Shown here piece after piece: positions 12,651 through 24,269 of a stretch of DNA of 64,000 bases. Source of the stretch: Gnetum montanum (lineage: Eukaryota; Streptophyta; Gnetopsida; Gnetales; Gnetaceae); assembly GCA_015680685.1 (NCBI GenBank), contig MNCI01005986.1, positions 148,652-212,651 on the forward strand, written 5' to 3'. Within the stretch, counting starts at the first letter, position 1, and every line of letters begins with the position of its first letter. The position numbers and the translations under genes were made by a program. A model generated the notes under the pieces. That model made no database searches. It was not told where the DNA came from and saw only the letters and a list, made by a program, of their open reading frames with translations.

Positions 12651-13399
12651 TATTGATCTAATCCTTAATCCACTATTGAATTTAATTTGTGCCAAATTTC
12701 TCTATGAATAATATATTCTACTTACTTTAATAATCCTACATATAAAACATTAGAATTTAAAGCTTTTGCTAGATACTAACTTTTTATTACTCTTTGCGAA
12801 TTCCTTGAAAGTAAATTAAAGAGGTTCTTGGTGTAAAATAGTAGTAGAATTATCATTTTCTCCTATAAATGGTTCATTGTAAAATAAAAGTATATCTTCA
12901 AAAGAAAAATTAAATGATGAAGAAGCTTTATAATAACAAGATTCCTAAAATTGTCTAGGCTCCTTTTAAATGGCATAAGCAAAATATTTCTTCTATTCCT
13001 TGATAAATTTCCTCCTCTTGGTTTTAATTAAGCATTTATATGACTTAACTAAAATCTATCTATTTCTCTATTTACATTTTAAATATTCTATCTAGCCTAT
13101 GTGCAATCCTCATTAAACCAAGTCTTTTGAGTACCCTATTTTTATGAATGCATAACTTGCACTATTTGCAAAAAGCTCCTTATGTTGACTTTCAAGATTT
13201 TTATTTGTTATGTGCTACATCCATATATTTTTCCTTGATTTTTGGGATGAATCTATATTGAAAATTATTTCTATTCCTATTTTTTATTATCTAAGAAGAC
13301 ATTTTAATTTGTAATAAAAAAATCTAAATTATGATGGAAAGATTTCACCAAATCCTCTCCAATAATCAACTCTTTAATAAATTCAATGTCTTCATAAGA

Positions 13400-14060
13400 A
13401 AATAAAAGCAAATCAATACAAGAGTTTCCTTAAGGTCCTACAAAGTACATGTTGAAGATTGAGGAAATTTAGCAAGGCCTTTGCAAAAAGGAAGATTAAA
13501 AGTTTTTGTCTATTCTAATAGTTGTTGACCAATCTCATAAATATTGTCATCTATAGAATGTGGGGTGCAACTATGATCTTTAACAATTTCTAAACTACCA
13601 ACATTACGTTACCACTAAATAATTTCTATTTGCTACAAACCTATCCTTGCATTAAAATGTCCATAAATAAATACTTATCCATGGACTAAAAAGTCTAAAA
13701 TATCATGAGATAACTTTATAGTATCATATAATGTGGCATCTCCAGGGGTAAAGTAACATATGACAAGAAAAGCACAACCATATGGACATAAGATTTTTAG
13801 CCAAATGTATTGTTTATGATCATCAATATTTTCTAAAAGCACACAATTTTCAAGAATTAATTTCACCAATATTGCAATATTGCCAGAAGACCTACCTCTT
13901 TGCTCTACTTTTGTAATTCTTACAATAAATTTAATGAATCTTGGAATCACAAAATCTACAAAACCAACATCTTCCTAGGTTTCAACAAAACCAAATACAT
14001 CAAACCTATTAAAGAAACTAATGCTATTCAATGAAATAACTTTGTTTGCAATTCTACCAT
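13400..14060 (-). pseudogene. LINE-2a endonuclease domain remnant
   Basis: Reading down from about 13,990: FGFVET, then GRSSGNIAILVK, WLKILCPYGCAFLVICYF and FIYGHFNARIG (near 13,670), the counterpart of the GDFNARIG motif of endonuclease-type LINEs. HSIDDNIYEIGQQLLE follows (near 13,560), matching the S-x-D-x-x-x-N-x-x-G-x-x-LL pattern after it. The frame 13675-13950 is open for 91 codons. The domain would nick target DNA for priming. Confidence 0.7.
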
Positions 14061-14656
14061 CTATATTAATAAATTTGCACTATAAAGGGCCTATATGTTT
14101 TTTGAATAAGTTTTTGAATACTACTTATTTATAATTAATGCCATGTTGTTAGCATTTAGGTGTGCTACATACCTTTTTCATGAGTTATCTTAACCTATTT
14201 CCATTGTTTAGCTCTTTTTGGAAATTCCTTTGAAGTAATATCCTTGTTTATCAAGACATTTTTTCCATTCTCACTTTGCTTCAAGTGGCTTTGGTATGTC
14301 CAAACATGTTCTCAATCTTCTACATTGTGAAACTTAATAATTTCATACTAGATTTTTCACAATGTTTACTTAACATCCTAAAAACTTTAGAAATGTTTGG
14401 AGAAGTTATCTACATATCCTTGATAATTTTTTAAACTTGATTAACCAAAATTTCATTTATTTCATGCTCTATCTCTGAGATACCTACAAATAGCAATTGT
14501 TTTTCTTTTTCTTTTCCATCTTATTCTTTTAAAGATTCTATAATTACAAATCTCATCTTTATCTCTGTATGTCAAGTTTGGATTCACTTTTATTTTCCTC
14601 AACTTTTTCTTTAAGAGATGCTAGTTTCAACTTAATATGTTCATTATCATTTGGAA

Positions 14657-14778
14657 GGAGAAAGTAACACTAAGAATTCCCAAGAGGTCACCCATCCCAC
14701 TACTACTCTAGCCCAAGCATTCTTGATTATAGAGTTCTCATGGGATCCAATGTGTTAGTGCTAATATAATTACACATA
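14657..14778 (-). ncRNA. 5S rRNA-derived sequence (pseudogene or 5S-headed SINE)
   Basis: The reverse complement follows plant 5S rRNA over its whole length: ATTAGCACTAACAC, TTGGATCCCATGAGAACTC, AATGCTTGGGCTAGAGTAG and TGGGATGGGTGACCTCTTGG. The internal promoter box C (GGATGGGTGACC) is intact, while box A (CAAGAATGCTTGGGC) has changes. Many transitions and the single-copy setting argue against a functional 5S array. It could be an orphan pseudogene or the head of a 5S-derived SINE; I see no clear SINE tail. Confidence 0.8.
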
Positions 14779-16320
14779 AAAATGAATATCAGTATCAAAA
14801 GTACTCATGTTGGAATGAGAACTAAGGAAAGAGAAAAAAAGTTACATTGGTTTTAAACTAACAAATAAAACTAACCTGATGTTAGTTTGGTAGTTAGGTA
14901 AATGAGCAATATGAACATCAATTTCAAAAGTAATGGTGAAACAAAGATCAAGTAATCAACAAGAAGGAAAACTAGAAAGAAAAGTAAGGTGCATATGAGC
15001 ACATAGCAGGTATCTAAATTTTAATGTATATAGTGCTATATGGCCCTCCTTATAGCACCAAAGATGTTTCAATAAGAATTGTAATCCTTACATAAAACCT
15101 CTCTTAAAGTGAGGCAAGTGTGCTAATTTATTACCATAAACAACCTAAGGATAAGTCTTCGAAATTAAATAAACAAAAAAAAAATTGGAAATGGGCCATC
15201 AAATTCAAATGACGACTTAGCTAGTTATGTAGTGTGAAGATGAAATAATGTGATAAATTCATGCTAATAAGGTAGAATGTAGAATGAGTTTTCACGTAAA
15301 TTTTGAAACCCACACTAATGGATTCTAATATCATGCCAAAAAAATATTAAAGCAAATATATAAGGAAAATGAAAAGAACTTTACTTTATAGAGATGCAAA
15401 AATAGGGATACAAATTCAAGCATGGGTATGCTAAAAGATAGAAGAGATATGCTGCAAATACAATAGGAATAAAAATAGAATAAAACAATTGTAGGTGGGA
15501 CTTATACATAGATAATGCAATAAAGTTAGGGGAAAACAACAAAGGAGTAGATACATTAATTTGTAAAGCCAAGCAAAGGTGATGGCAAGTGAAGACAATT
15601 ACTAAACATCCTTAGATTGAAAGCCATTGCAACTAGTTGTTGTTAGACCTTTTGACAAACTACTAAAATGATAATGTTATATTTAAGTGATGAAGAAGCT
15701 GTAAGAAAACACTCTTGAAAGTTAATTTTCTTCTCTAAATGAGAGACCAAGGCCTTCTATCTATAGGCAAGAGGAATCTGAGATTTTCAACCTCAAAATC
15801 AATGTAAGGTTAAACCATTGTAGAAAGTGACATTCATCATGAATTTAAAAATTTTTGAATATTCATGACTAATAATTTTTCAAATTGATTTCATTAATGA
15901 GAATTTTTTAAAGGTGTGCTAGACCTAACAAATAATTTGAATAATATGAAAAAAAATTCAAAGTACATATGCTAAGCATTGAGAAGGGATGAATCTTACA
16001 ATGTAGAATGAAAAATTTTATTAACTATGAAAATGTCCATTTAGATGTATGAACTCACAATTAAACTTGAACAATTAAGAAAGGAAAATTAATTTTAGAA
16101 GAAAAGCTTGTTTCCATCTTGACAACGTTTATATCACTTTCAACCGTCATCCTTAAACTTAAAATAATAAAATAATTTGTGGTATTAATAATAAGTTGTA
16201 GTAAAATAGGAACCTTCTTAGAAAAAGTAGATTCATTTTATGACCTGCTTTCACTATTGCTTTGTCACTTAAGAAAAACATTACATTGAGAATCATTATT
16301 ATTTACTATCAACTATACAC
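14779..16320. other. No gene recognised
   Basis: AT-rich sequence. A short inverted repeat (CTAACCTGATGTTAG near 14,873) and a TATA-like stretch (CTTCTATCTATAGG near 15,752) are present. The latter could belong to an unrecognised LTR, but I could not find its ends or a partner. Confidence 0.35.
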
Positions 16321-16321
16321 T

Positions 16322-16400
16322 CCTTGAAGTGATGGTTAAATGCTTGGTTCTCAAGTCATGAGACCTATGTTTGAACCTAGATGTAGTCTCTAGAAAGGGG
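16322..16400 (+). repeat. tRNA-like head, probable SINE remnant
   Basis: It contains a box A-like GATGGTTAAATGCTTGG and, about 30 bases on, a box B-like TGTTTGAACCTAG, the two internal promoter elements of RNA polymerase III genes. The arms do not fold as a complete tRNA by eye. It resembles the heads at 29.1-30.7 kb in layout but not closely in sequence. Confidence 0.45.
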
Positions 16401-17048
16401 TTAGGTTTTCACTCATCTACTAATCTTCCCAGAACACTGCCTTAGTGGGATGAGCATTAAACCTCTAGGTGATTATCCTTATATGCTTCTTATCAATATT
16501 ATTTAATATTTTTGAGTTATCATTATTATTGTTAGATAAGGATGAATTTGTCATATGAATACTTTAGTAAAAGTAAAAACATGCTTGGAACCTTCCATAT
16601 CGTTTGGTTTCTTTGCTACTTCTACTTTTATATCCTTCATTTACACCTTATTTATTCTTATCCTTAGTTTTAACATATGTTTGTTCTCTTCTTGATTTTT
16701 CCTATCCTCAACTTTAACATGTATTTTCATCTCTTTAGTTTTTTTTTTCCAAGTAGAAAATGACATGCATTAACAAATGTCATTTATGATCATAAAAGTT
16801 ATAAATGTTAGGAAGATTATAATACATAATTAGGTGAATTTTTACCATATCAATTTCTTTTTATGGTTAAGAGGATGGATGTCATTAAAGAAATGTCTAC
16901 GAGAACCAAATGGTATAGAAATAGATTTCATATACTTAACAAGACCAAGGGGACTAAGAATTTACTCCTTAGATTTCTAAAAAATCAATGTAAGATTAAA
17001 TAGTCTAACAAAACACAAAATTGTAGAATATTCTTTAGATTGATCATT

Positions 17049-17460
17049 GTCACATCCCCATTCCTAAATGGTGCCCCTACCTAATGAAGATAGTATCTCT
17101 TCATAACAAATGTTGTGTTCATTTTAATAAGACTTGAAAGGGAAAATTGTAATCAAGACCTGAAAGGACATATTGTAATAATGAGCATATCTCTTGAGGT
17201 AATATTTGGGGGTTTGACCTATGGTATTTATACATGGGGATTAGAGGTCATGACAACATGGAGTTACAGAGTTGGTAAAGGTGAGTAATAGGTATTAGGT
17301 GAAGTGGGATAGGAAGAGGATTGGCCATTTCTTTTGGCTAGTTATAGACCTATGATGGCAATGTTGGATAGCCTCTAAGAGATAGATATTGAAGAAAGAT
17401 AACCCAAGGAACAACCAAAGCATAACCCAAATATATTATTCTAAATTAATAAAGCATTCT
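17049..17460 (+). mobile_element. Possible truncated LTR of an unidentified element
   Basis: It starts TGTCACATCCCCATTCC, a common plant LTR start, and has a TATA-like GGTATTTATACATGGGG near 17,218. No second copy, CA end or primer site was found before the 380-bp repeat begins near 17,567. Confidence 0.35.
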
Positions 17461-17566
17461 TTTCATTTTCCTTTAGCATTTTCCCTATTATCTTCTTTAT
17501 GCATGATGTCAAGTGTAAGATATATTTGACATTTGACACAATATAAATGAATGGAAAAGATTAATA

Positions 17567-17744
17567 GTACATATTTATTCATAAATGACCCTATATTTGG
17601 GGCATGTTTCACCATTAACACATTAACTAACTTAACAAGTAGAAAAAATTGAAAGCAATACTTTGCATGAGTGACTTGAATGTTATAATTTTGCATCATG
17701 TTATTTCGTTACGATGCAAAACTTCAATCATAAGGTAGGTAACC
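17567..17744 (+). repeat. Left part of a ~380-bp tandem repeat unit, split by the retrotransposon
   Basis: The sequence from AGTACATATTTATTCATAA to GGTAGGTAACC matches the second half of the units at 27,831-28,790. The unit continues directly at 27,831 (CAAAATTTGAATG) after the element, which shows that the retrotransposon inserted into the array. Confidence 0.85.
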
Positions 17745-18592
17745 TAATGAGCAATGAGGTACCCCTACGCCCAACCATACGAATCAGTAAGGCATTACAC
17801 ATGATCTAGTTGAATTCTATGGACATATAGTTATCTCATACACTAGTTTCTCTAGGAAGTGAAATGACATTGAGAACATTCATTGTCTTCCGAACTACAC
17901 TCGTGAGGCTTAAGGGTATGGTTTAAGTGTAATTGAAGTATATGAATTTTTTTCATTTTATATTTTATGGATGTAATCACCTACAACAAGAATAAGGGTA
18001 GAGTATATTAAAAACTAATGTCTATTGCCTAGCTAGCCTAACACAAGTAACCATCCCACTTTCCTGGACACATCCTGAACACATATAACACTGCTGGGCT
18101 ACCAAGTGTTAAGCGTTGCTAGGTTACCAAGTACTATATGAATGCTCAAAGTGGTTGTGCTTGCATTCATTAACTGTTGGAAATAAATTGCCTAATTCAA
18201 ATTCATTAAAATAAAGGTAAAGAAAGTAAAATGCATTAAAGGAAATATTAAGCTATTCTTAGTGCTACAAGGATTGTCAAAAGAGTTCGTTTTATTCCCT
18301 TCACACTGCTATGCTAAGGTACATCAGTGCTTGAACAAAGAATCGTACATACTTTAGACTCCTACTAGCACTCAAAAAATATTCTCACTCTAAGTTAAAT
18401 AAACTAAAAGAGCTTCATTACTCTAAGTAAGATCGACCAAAAATTGACTCAAAATGGGAGGCTAGGTGTGATATTTATAGACCCAGGGTATATGCTCTGA
18501 CGTCACTTATGCAACATCACATCAAGACCCCAACGTCACGTACATGACATTGCAACTCTGATGTTAGGGCCAACAATAAACATGTTCCATCA
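17745..18592 (-). repeat. 3' LTR of element A
   Basis: 848 bp, starting TAATGAGCAATGAGG (mutated TGATGAG) and ending CCATCA. It is closely similar to the LTR at 26,991-27,825, for example in ACCAAGTACTATATGAATGC and in the segment before the end with TATTTATAGACCCAGGG. Confidence 0.9.
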
Positions 18593-18604
18593 TACCCCCA
18601 CAAC
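18593..18604 (-). other. Polypurine tract of element A
   Basis: On the minus strand GTTGTGGGGGTA lies immediately before the LTR start TGATGG. This is the expected place for the plus-strand primer in reverse transcription. Confidence 0.7.
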
Positions 18605-20640
18605 TAAATGAAAACTTGTCCTCGAGTGAACAAGAGGAGGAACAAGTTCTTTACAACATAACATATTGGGTAGGTATGGGATTATTAACTCTCACACAAA
18701 CTAACTCAGATGAAACAAACATACAAACTTTGAGTGCCCAAGTATACATAATTACAATTTTTACAAAATTGGGTGTTCATGAAAAGAGGAGTAAACACCT
18801 TGGAAAATATTGACATCCAACACCTGTTGGCAATAGAAGAATGAGAGAGAGAAGAGATCCAATGAGCATAAATGATCCTCATTGTTGGTACTACTGCATC
18901 ATCCTTGGTGAAGATAGTCCTACTTCCAATCCATGCTTCCCATTGCAATCACAAGAAAATCATGAATTAGTATGCAATGTGTAACGCAAAACTGTTAAAT
19001 GCCTTGTCTCATCAATGGTTACACTCAGCTAGGTTGTGATTGTGGTTGATTAGTTGCTTGAGTAGTGTTAGTGGAAAGGCTAACAAATAGAGTTAATTAA
19101 ATTAAGCAGTCCATTAAATTTGAAAAAGCTCAATACAAGGAAATATTTGAAGAGGGTATAAGAATTCACAACAATAAAAAGGAAAGTTCACTGAAAACTA
19201 TTGTGAAGATGTGTACAATTGGATGTCATTGATGGAATAAACAAAAAGAATTTGATTCTAAAAATATCTTAAGGTTAAAGAACTTAACTAACCCAACCAA
19301 AAGATATGCAAGTGGGTCCTCCCCAAAGTGGGCACAGGCCTCTTATGCCCTTGCATAACTTCAAACCAAAGAGTCCATGGGCTCCATGGATGATTAATGG
19401 TTAAAAAAGTTAAGTACAAAAACCCAAAAGAAACTAATTAAGAATTTCAACACATCAAACCAGGACATTGAATCAAGAATGTGAAACTTGCAATGAGGTA
19501 AGACATGGAAAGCATAGATGGATGAGAGAGAGAGTGGAATGGAGTTCCAAGTTATGGTTACATTAAGTCCCTTGTGGAATTTTTGGTTAAATGACTTGAT
19601 AGAATCCATCCTTAGTCATTTAACCACAAGTACAGAAGAAGTAGAAAGTGAGAATGAGCTACAACCACCATTCCTTATTAGAGAAGAAGTAGAAAGTGAG
19701 AAAGAGCCTTAGTTAGAGGGGACTAGTCCCATAACTAGTGGTTGTAGCTCATTTATTCTGTCTAAGGGGTGTGCTTTAAATTCCCATTGGTTTTTTTTTT
19801 CTTTTTTTCAAATGTAAACCACACCATGCAAAGACACATGCATTTATTTTGTCCAAGGGATGTGCTTTAAATCCTCATCTTCTTCTTCTTTTTCTTCTTT
19901 TCTTGATGAGAACCACACCATGCGAGGATGTATGCATTTATTTTGTCCAAGGGATGTGCTTTGAATTCTCATTGTTTTTTTTTCTGATGAGGATCACACC
20001 ATGCAAGAACTTATTCAACTTCCTTTATTTATTGGCATGGAATAATAAGAAATTCATGGAAACACACATGCACCCAGGTAAACAGAAAAGCACAACGAAT
20101 ACCGAATCCCCTTGAAGCCACATCCTATTCAAACCTTTGAATCCTTCCCAATTCCGAAAACTACCAAAGTCACAAATTTATTAAAGTTTTATTACTAAAA
20201 AAGGGACTACACATTTCCAAAACAAGGAAAACCATAGAGTGTGTGGATGGATGGATGTTATGGACTCACTACTTGTTACATAACAAGAAACCATGTCCTA
20301 ACTATCCATAACGAAATTCAAAGCCAAAAACTAGACACCAACAACAAAATAAAAATAATAGTACATACACCATCAAGTAATGCATCACCAATGTACCTAG
20401 CACTTATTAACAAAAATTTAGAAAATCACACCAAATAAAAGAAAATATAAAATAAAGTATAAAATATTCAAGAAATCGCAAATGTACTAATGATGATGTA
20501 AAACAAAAATTAGAAAGGATTAATAACATAAAAACAAAAAGCTGTAAAATAAAGAATGTGTAAAACAAAAAAAACATGTAAAACAAAAAATTTGAAAAAC
20601 TAAAGAGCTGCTTAAATGATTAACATGGTTGGCCATCTCC
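18605..20640 (-). other. 3' spacer of element A between integrase and LTR
   Basis: No clear coding sequence. The segment holds purine-rich repeats (AGAAGAAGTAGAAAGTGAGAA near 19,635 and again near 19,683) and the 92-bp tandem repeat at 19,750. Athila/Tat elements are known to carry long spacers, sometimes with an env-like or other additional frame; I see no convincing remnant of one. Confidence 0.6.
19750..20012. repeat. Three ~92-bp tandem repeats inside element A
   Basis: Units begin CATTTATTCTGTCTAAGG (19,750), CATTTATTTTGTCCAAGG (19,841) and CATTTATTTTGTCCAAGG (19,935). Each runs through GTGCTTTRAATYC, a pyrimidine run and ACCACACCATGC. Periods are 91 and 94 bp. Long T/C tracts vary between units. 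Confidence 0.85.
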
Positions 20641-22100
20641 TCCATGACTAAGTTGAAAGGAGGAGGAGATCCGAAATATGAAGCATGGTTGTCCATCTGA
20701 TGAGGTGCTTGTTGTGTTAGCTAGTGTATGCTCATGGAAAGGTTTAATTTGTTGGATGTTGACCAGTTGTTTCTTATTTGGGCTCTAGGGTTTATAGATC
20801 ATCATGGTCCCTAAAGAAAAATTTTCATAAATGATGTAAGGTCCTTTCCACAATGTTTGAAACTTAGTTCATTGAGGTACATGTGTGGGGTTCTAGTAAA
20901 GAACCTTATCTTCTAATTGAAATTTGACTTTTCTAATTTTTAGGTCATGATTGTTTTTGTTATAGGCCTTATGTAACTCATTAGATGATAAGGCTACTAA
21001 TCAATTTTCGTCTAGCAGGTTGAGATTCATTAGTCCTTCCTTTTAGGCTAAACTTAAGTCAAGGTCAAGGTCACAAGCTGTTGAAAGTGTACGGAGTTCA
21101 TATTGAATAGGAAGTGTTGGTAGTTTTCCATACACAAGTTCATAGGGAGAGTAGCCTATAGAAAGTTTCCAAGTTGAGCNCAATCATGACCTAAAAATTA
21201 GAAAAGTCAAATTTCAATTAGAAGATAAGGTTCTTTACTAGAACCCCACACATGTACCTCAATGAACTAAGTTTCAAACATTGTGGAAAGGACCTTACAT
21301 CATTTATGAAAATTTTTCTTTAGGGACCATGATGATCTATAAACCCTAGAGCCCAAATAAGAAACAACTGGTCAACATCCAACNTCAAACCTATTTACAA
21401 CATTTTTTTGTATAAATTGAACAACAATAGAGGATGTAAAATTGATGATGGCTACTGCTTCTGTTGATTTCGTACAATAGTTACTAGCGACTATGATGTA
21501 TGCCTTTCCATTTGACATGGGCGTGATGGGATCCATGAAATCAATGTTCCAAATGTTGAATGATTCTAGTAGTTCAATCCATTATTGAGGTTCCTCCATT
21601 CAAGCAGTCATCTCACCATCTTGTTGGCATCGTTCACAAGAGAAAACATAATGATGAGCATCCCTAAAGAGTGAGTGTTGGCCAATAGTACCCTGCCATC
21701 AGGATTTTAATGGTCGTGCATCTCCCAACATAGTGTCCTTCACAAGGACCTTCATGAGTGTCTTGGAGAAATGCAGTTGATCAGCATTAGGGACACACCA
21801 ATGAAATAGGCCATCAACGCACATCTTATAGAGGTGTTCATTGATCTTCATGAAGTGCTTTACCTGGTGATGAAACTGTTATTTCTTCCAATAGTCCAAC
21901 CCTTGTGGCATCTCCTGAGTGAGAAGATAGGTGAGAATGTTATCATACCATTTTGGCTCATTAGGGATTTGTTCAATTACAACCCTAGCAAAGAGGAGTT
22001 CATTAGGAAATGTATCAAATAATGGGCTTTCTTCCTCTTTGTTGTTCCATCGTAACCAGGACAAATGATCAGCGTCACATTCTCAGTGACCTTTCGATCT
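20641..22100 (-). pseudogene. Integrase remnant of element A
   Basis: From high to low: a zinc-binding N-terminal part (GHYVGRCTTIKILMAGYYW near 21,740), the start of the catalytic core (NIDFMDPITPMSNGKAYII near 21,540), then after the inverted segment the C-terminal part (GYSPYELVYGKLPTLP near 21,140; WKGPYIIYENFSLG near 20,850; NIQQIKPFHEH near 20,740). The sequence between the first core Asp and the C-terminal part is replaced by the N-flanked inversion, so most of the core is missing from this assembly. Confidence 0.75.
21181..21383. other. 203-bp inverted copy of 20,751-20,953, bounded by single Ns
   Basis: The segment is the reverse complement of 20,751-20,953, base for base as far as I can read, with an N immediately before (21,180) and after (21,384). 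Its two ends interrupt the integrase homology. Perfect identity in an element whose two LTRs differ clearly points to a mis-oriented contig or read rather than a biological inversion. Confidence 0.85.
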
Positions 22101-23400
22101 ACCATCATGAGATCAAATTCCTGCAAGATAACTAGGCACTATATGACATAGGGGCTCACCGTTGGCTTGTTCATTAGGAAGCATATGGCACTATGATCAG
22201 TGTGCATGAACACCTTATATCTATGCACGTAATGCTTGAACTTCTCTAGTGCAAACACTGCTGCCATCAATTCTTTTTGTGTGGTGGTATAGTTTAGTTG
22301 TGCAACCACACTTCAACTAGCTCAATGGATGTAGTATGGTCATTTCTTATCATCTAACTACATCAGGATTACTTCCAACGCATAATTTGATGCATCTATC
22401 ATAATGTGAAATGGTTTATACCAATCAAGCGCTTGTACAATTGAAGTGTCCACAAGCTTTTTTTTTAGTTGTTGGAATGCTTTCTCACATTCTGTAGTCC
22501 AGACGAAGGAAACATCTTTCTTTGTTAGCTTTACTAATGGCATTGCGATCTTAGAGAAATTCTCTATGAAGCGCTGATAGTAGCTAGTATGTCCAAGGAA
22601 TGACCAAACATCTTTAACTATTTCTAGCTAGTAGGTTATTCCTTGGATGATCCTTATTTATTTAAGGTCCACCTCAATTCTTGCTTGTGAGATTTTGTGC
22701 CCCAATACAATGCCCTCCTCGACCATGAGGTGACATTTCTACCAATTGAGCCACAAGTTGGTGTCAACACACCGTTTCAGCACTTGCTCAAGGTAGTCCA
22801 AGGCTTGCTCAAATGTAGCTTCATAGGTGGAGAAGTCATCCATGAAGACTTCCACACCAATACCAATCTACTATTGAGAGATGATTAGGACCAGGCATTG
22901 AAATGTGGTAGGAGCATTGCATAGATCAAATGACATCTTACGATATGCAAAAGTCCCCTAGAAACTTGTGAACATTGTCTTTGCTTGGTCCTCTAGTGCA
23001 ATTTGAATTTGGTTATAGCCACTATAACCATCTAGGAAGTTGTAGTAGCAATGCCTTGATATTGTGTCTAACACTTGGTCAAAAAATGATAACAGAAAAT
23101 GATCCTTGAATGTTGTCATATTCAATAGCCTGAATCAATGCAAACCTGCCACTTTCCACCTTTCTTTGGCACAATTGCGAGTGAGCTAACACACTCACTA
23201 TCCGTAATGGGACAAATGAACCCCACCTTGAGGAGTTGCTCAATTTCCTCTTTGATGATTTGCTTCAACTTAGGATTCAACTACCGCTATGGTTGTCATT
23301 TTGGATTTATGGCCAAGTCCGTGTAAATGTGATGCTAGCATATCCTAGGATCAATCCCTATGAGTTCAGGATATGACCAAGAAAAAGCTGCTCACCGTCT
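22100..23400 (-). pseudogene. Reverse transcriptase and RNase H of element A
   Basis: Reading down: EEIEQLLKVGFICPI (near 23,240), VPKKGGKWQVCID (near 23,165), FLDGYSGYNQIQIALEDQA (near 23,030), GTFAYRKMSFDLCNAP (near 22,945), VFMDDFS (near 22,850; catalytic DD kept), then SFLGHTSYYQRFI (near 22,590) and FVWTTECEKAFQQLK (near 22,490). RNase H follows with LDWYKPFHIMIDASNYALE, KELMAAVFALEKFKHYV and VFMHTDHSA (near 22,200). VFMDDFS is typical of Athila/Tat polymerases. In-frame stops are present throughout. Confidence 0.85.
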
Positions 23401-23427
23401 TTCAAATACCTTCAACATCATCTCTTT

Positions 23428-24260
23428 TTATTCTGGAGCAAGGCTTTCATTGATTATAACTAGCTTCTTATTTTTCAAAAATACATATTCCATTCTAGCG
23501 AGTAACATTTTCAGTTCAAGGGGCTCTTGCTTAGGGATTTCCAACTCTTCCCAATGGGTATCATCATATGTATCTTCAGAGAGTTGGTGATGAACTTGCT
23601 CGAGTTCATCCATGCTCATGACATACTCACATGTTAGGCTCTCAATTGGTTCCATGCAAAGTGTGCTACTTTCTAAATCAATGGTTAGCCACTGGGTGCC
23701 CTCCTATTTTGTGGCTGTTGCATACAGACACCTTTGAATTTTGACTTCTGGCACACATTGCTTGCATGCAGAGATAGATGCTTGCTTTATGGTCCAAATT
23801 TTCTGCACACAATTATAGCTGCTATCGTTATACACGATGCATGGAACTCTCTTCTTCTTGATCTTTCCAAATGTGTTTTCTTTAGAAATTTCCAAGGAAT
23901 GATCTTTGATACCCATTCTTGTGTCTATGGTGCTCAACCATGCCCTTCTCATAATGATTGGGAAGTTTCCTTTGCAGTTCTCCACTTTGATTACAAGGAA
24001 ATCGATGGGATAAGACCACCCACAGATAGTGGTCACAATGTCTTCTACCAATTCCAATGGAATAATGATGAACTAGTCTGCTATTTTCAATCTGATGTTG
24101 CTCTTCTTGAGAAGAGGTAGGTTCTGAATAATGTACATCTCATGAGAAATCAAATTAACACCAAAACCTGAATCAAGAAGAGCCTTGCACGGTTCGTTCC
24201 CAGCAATCTACAAATAAATTAGATGACTTCCAAGATCGGCTACTTTCTTGGGAAGGTTTC
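23428..24260 (-). pseudogene. Aspartic protease region and linker of element A
   Basis: The active-site motif reads LLDSGFGVNLIS (24,148-24,183), with the DSG triad intact. It is followed by SNIRLKIAD, then VEDIVTTICGWSYPIDFLVI, ENCKGNFPIIM and RAWLSTIDTRMGI, the usual flap-to-GRPWL segment (here RAWL). The linker to the polymerase has the acidic motif HWEELEIPKQEPLELK (near 23,545), which occurs in the same place in related plant elements. The protein would process Gag-Pol. Confidence 0.8.
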
Positions 24261-24269
24261 CTGCATAGA

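Larger units (their letters stand above)
10870..14100 (-). mobile_element. Decayed non-L1 LINE, L2/CR1-like type (LINE-2a)
   Basis: A minus-strand element in the order endonuclease (about 14.06-13.4 kb), reverse transcriptase (about 12.65-11.7 kb) and a C-terminal region with Y-G-C-V-V (near 11,690), SSHHLRIESGR (near 11,190) and RLCRL...LEEELHVFLF (near 11,120). The closing Cys/His-like module and the spacing NxxKTKLM after the catalytic motif differ from the L1-type LINEs in this window. Every domain is broken by stops and frameshifts. Related fragments lie at 34.4-35.2 kb and 58.1-58.27 kb. Confidence 0.7.
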
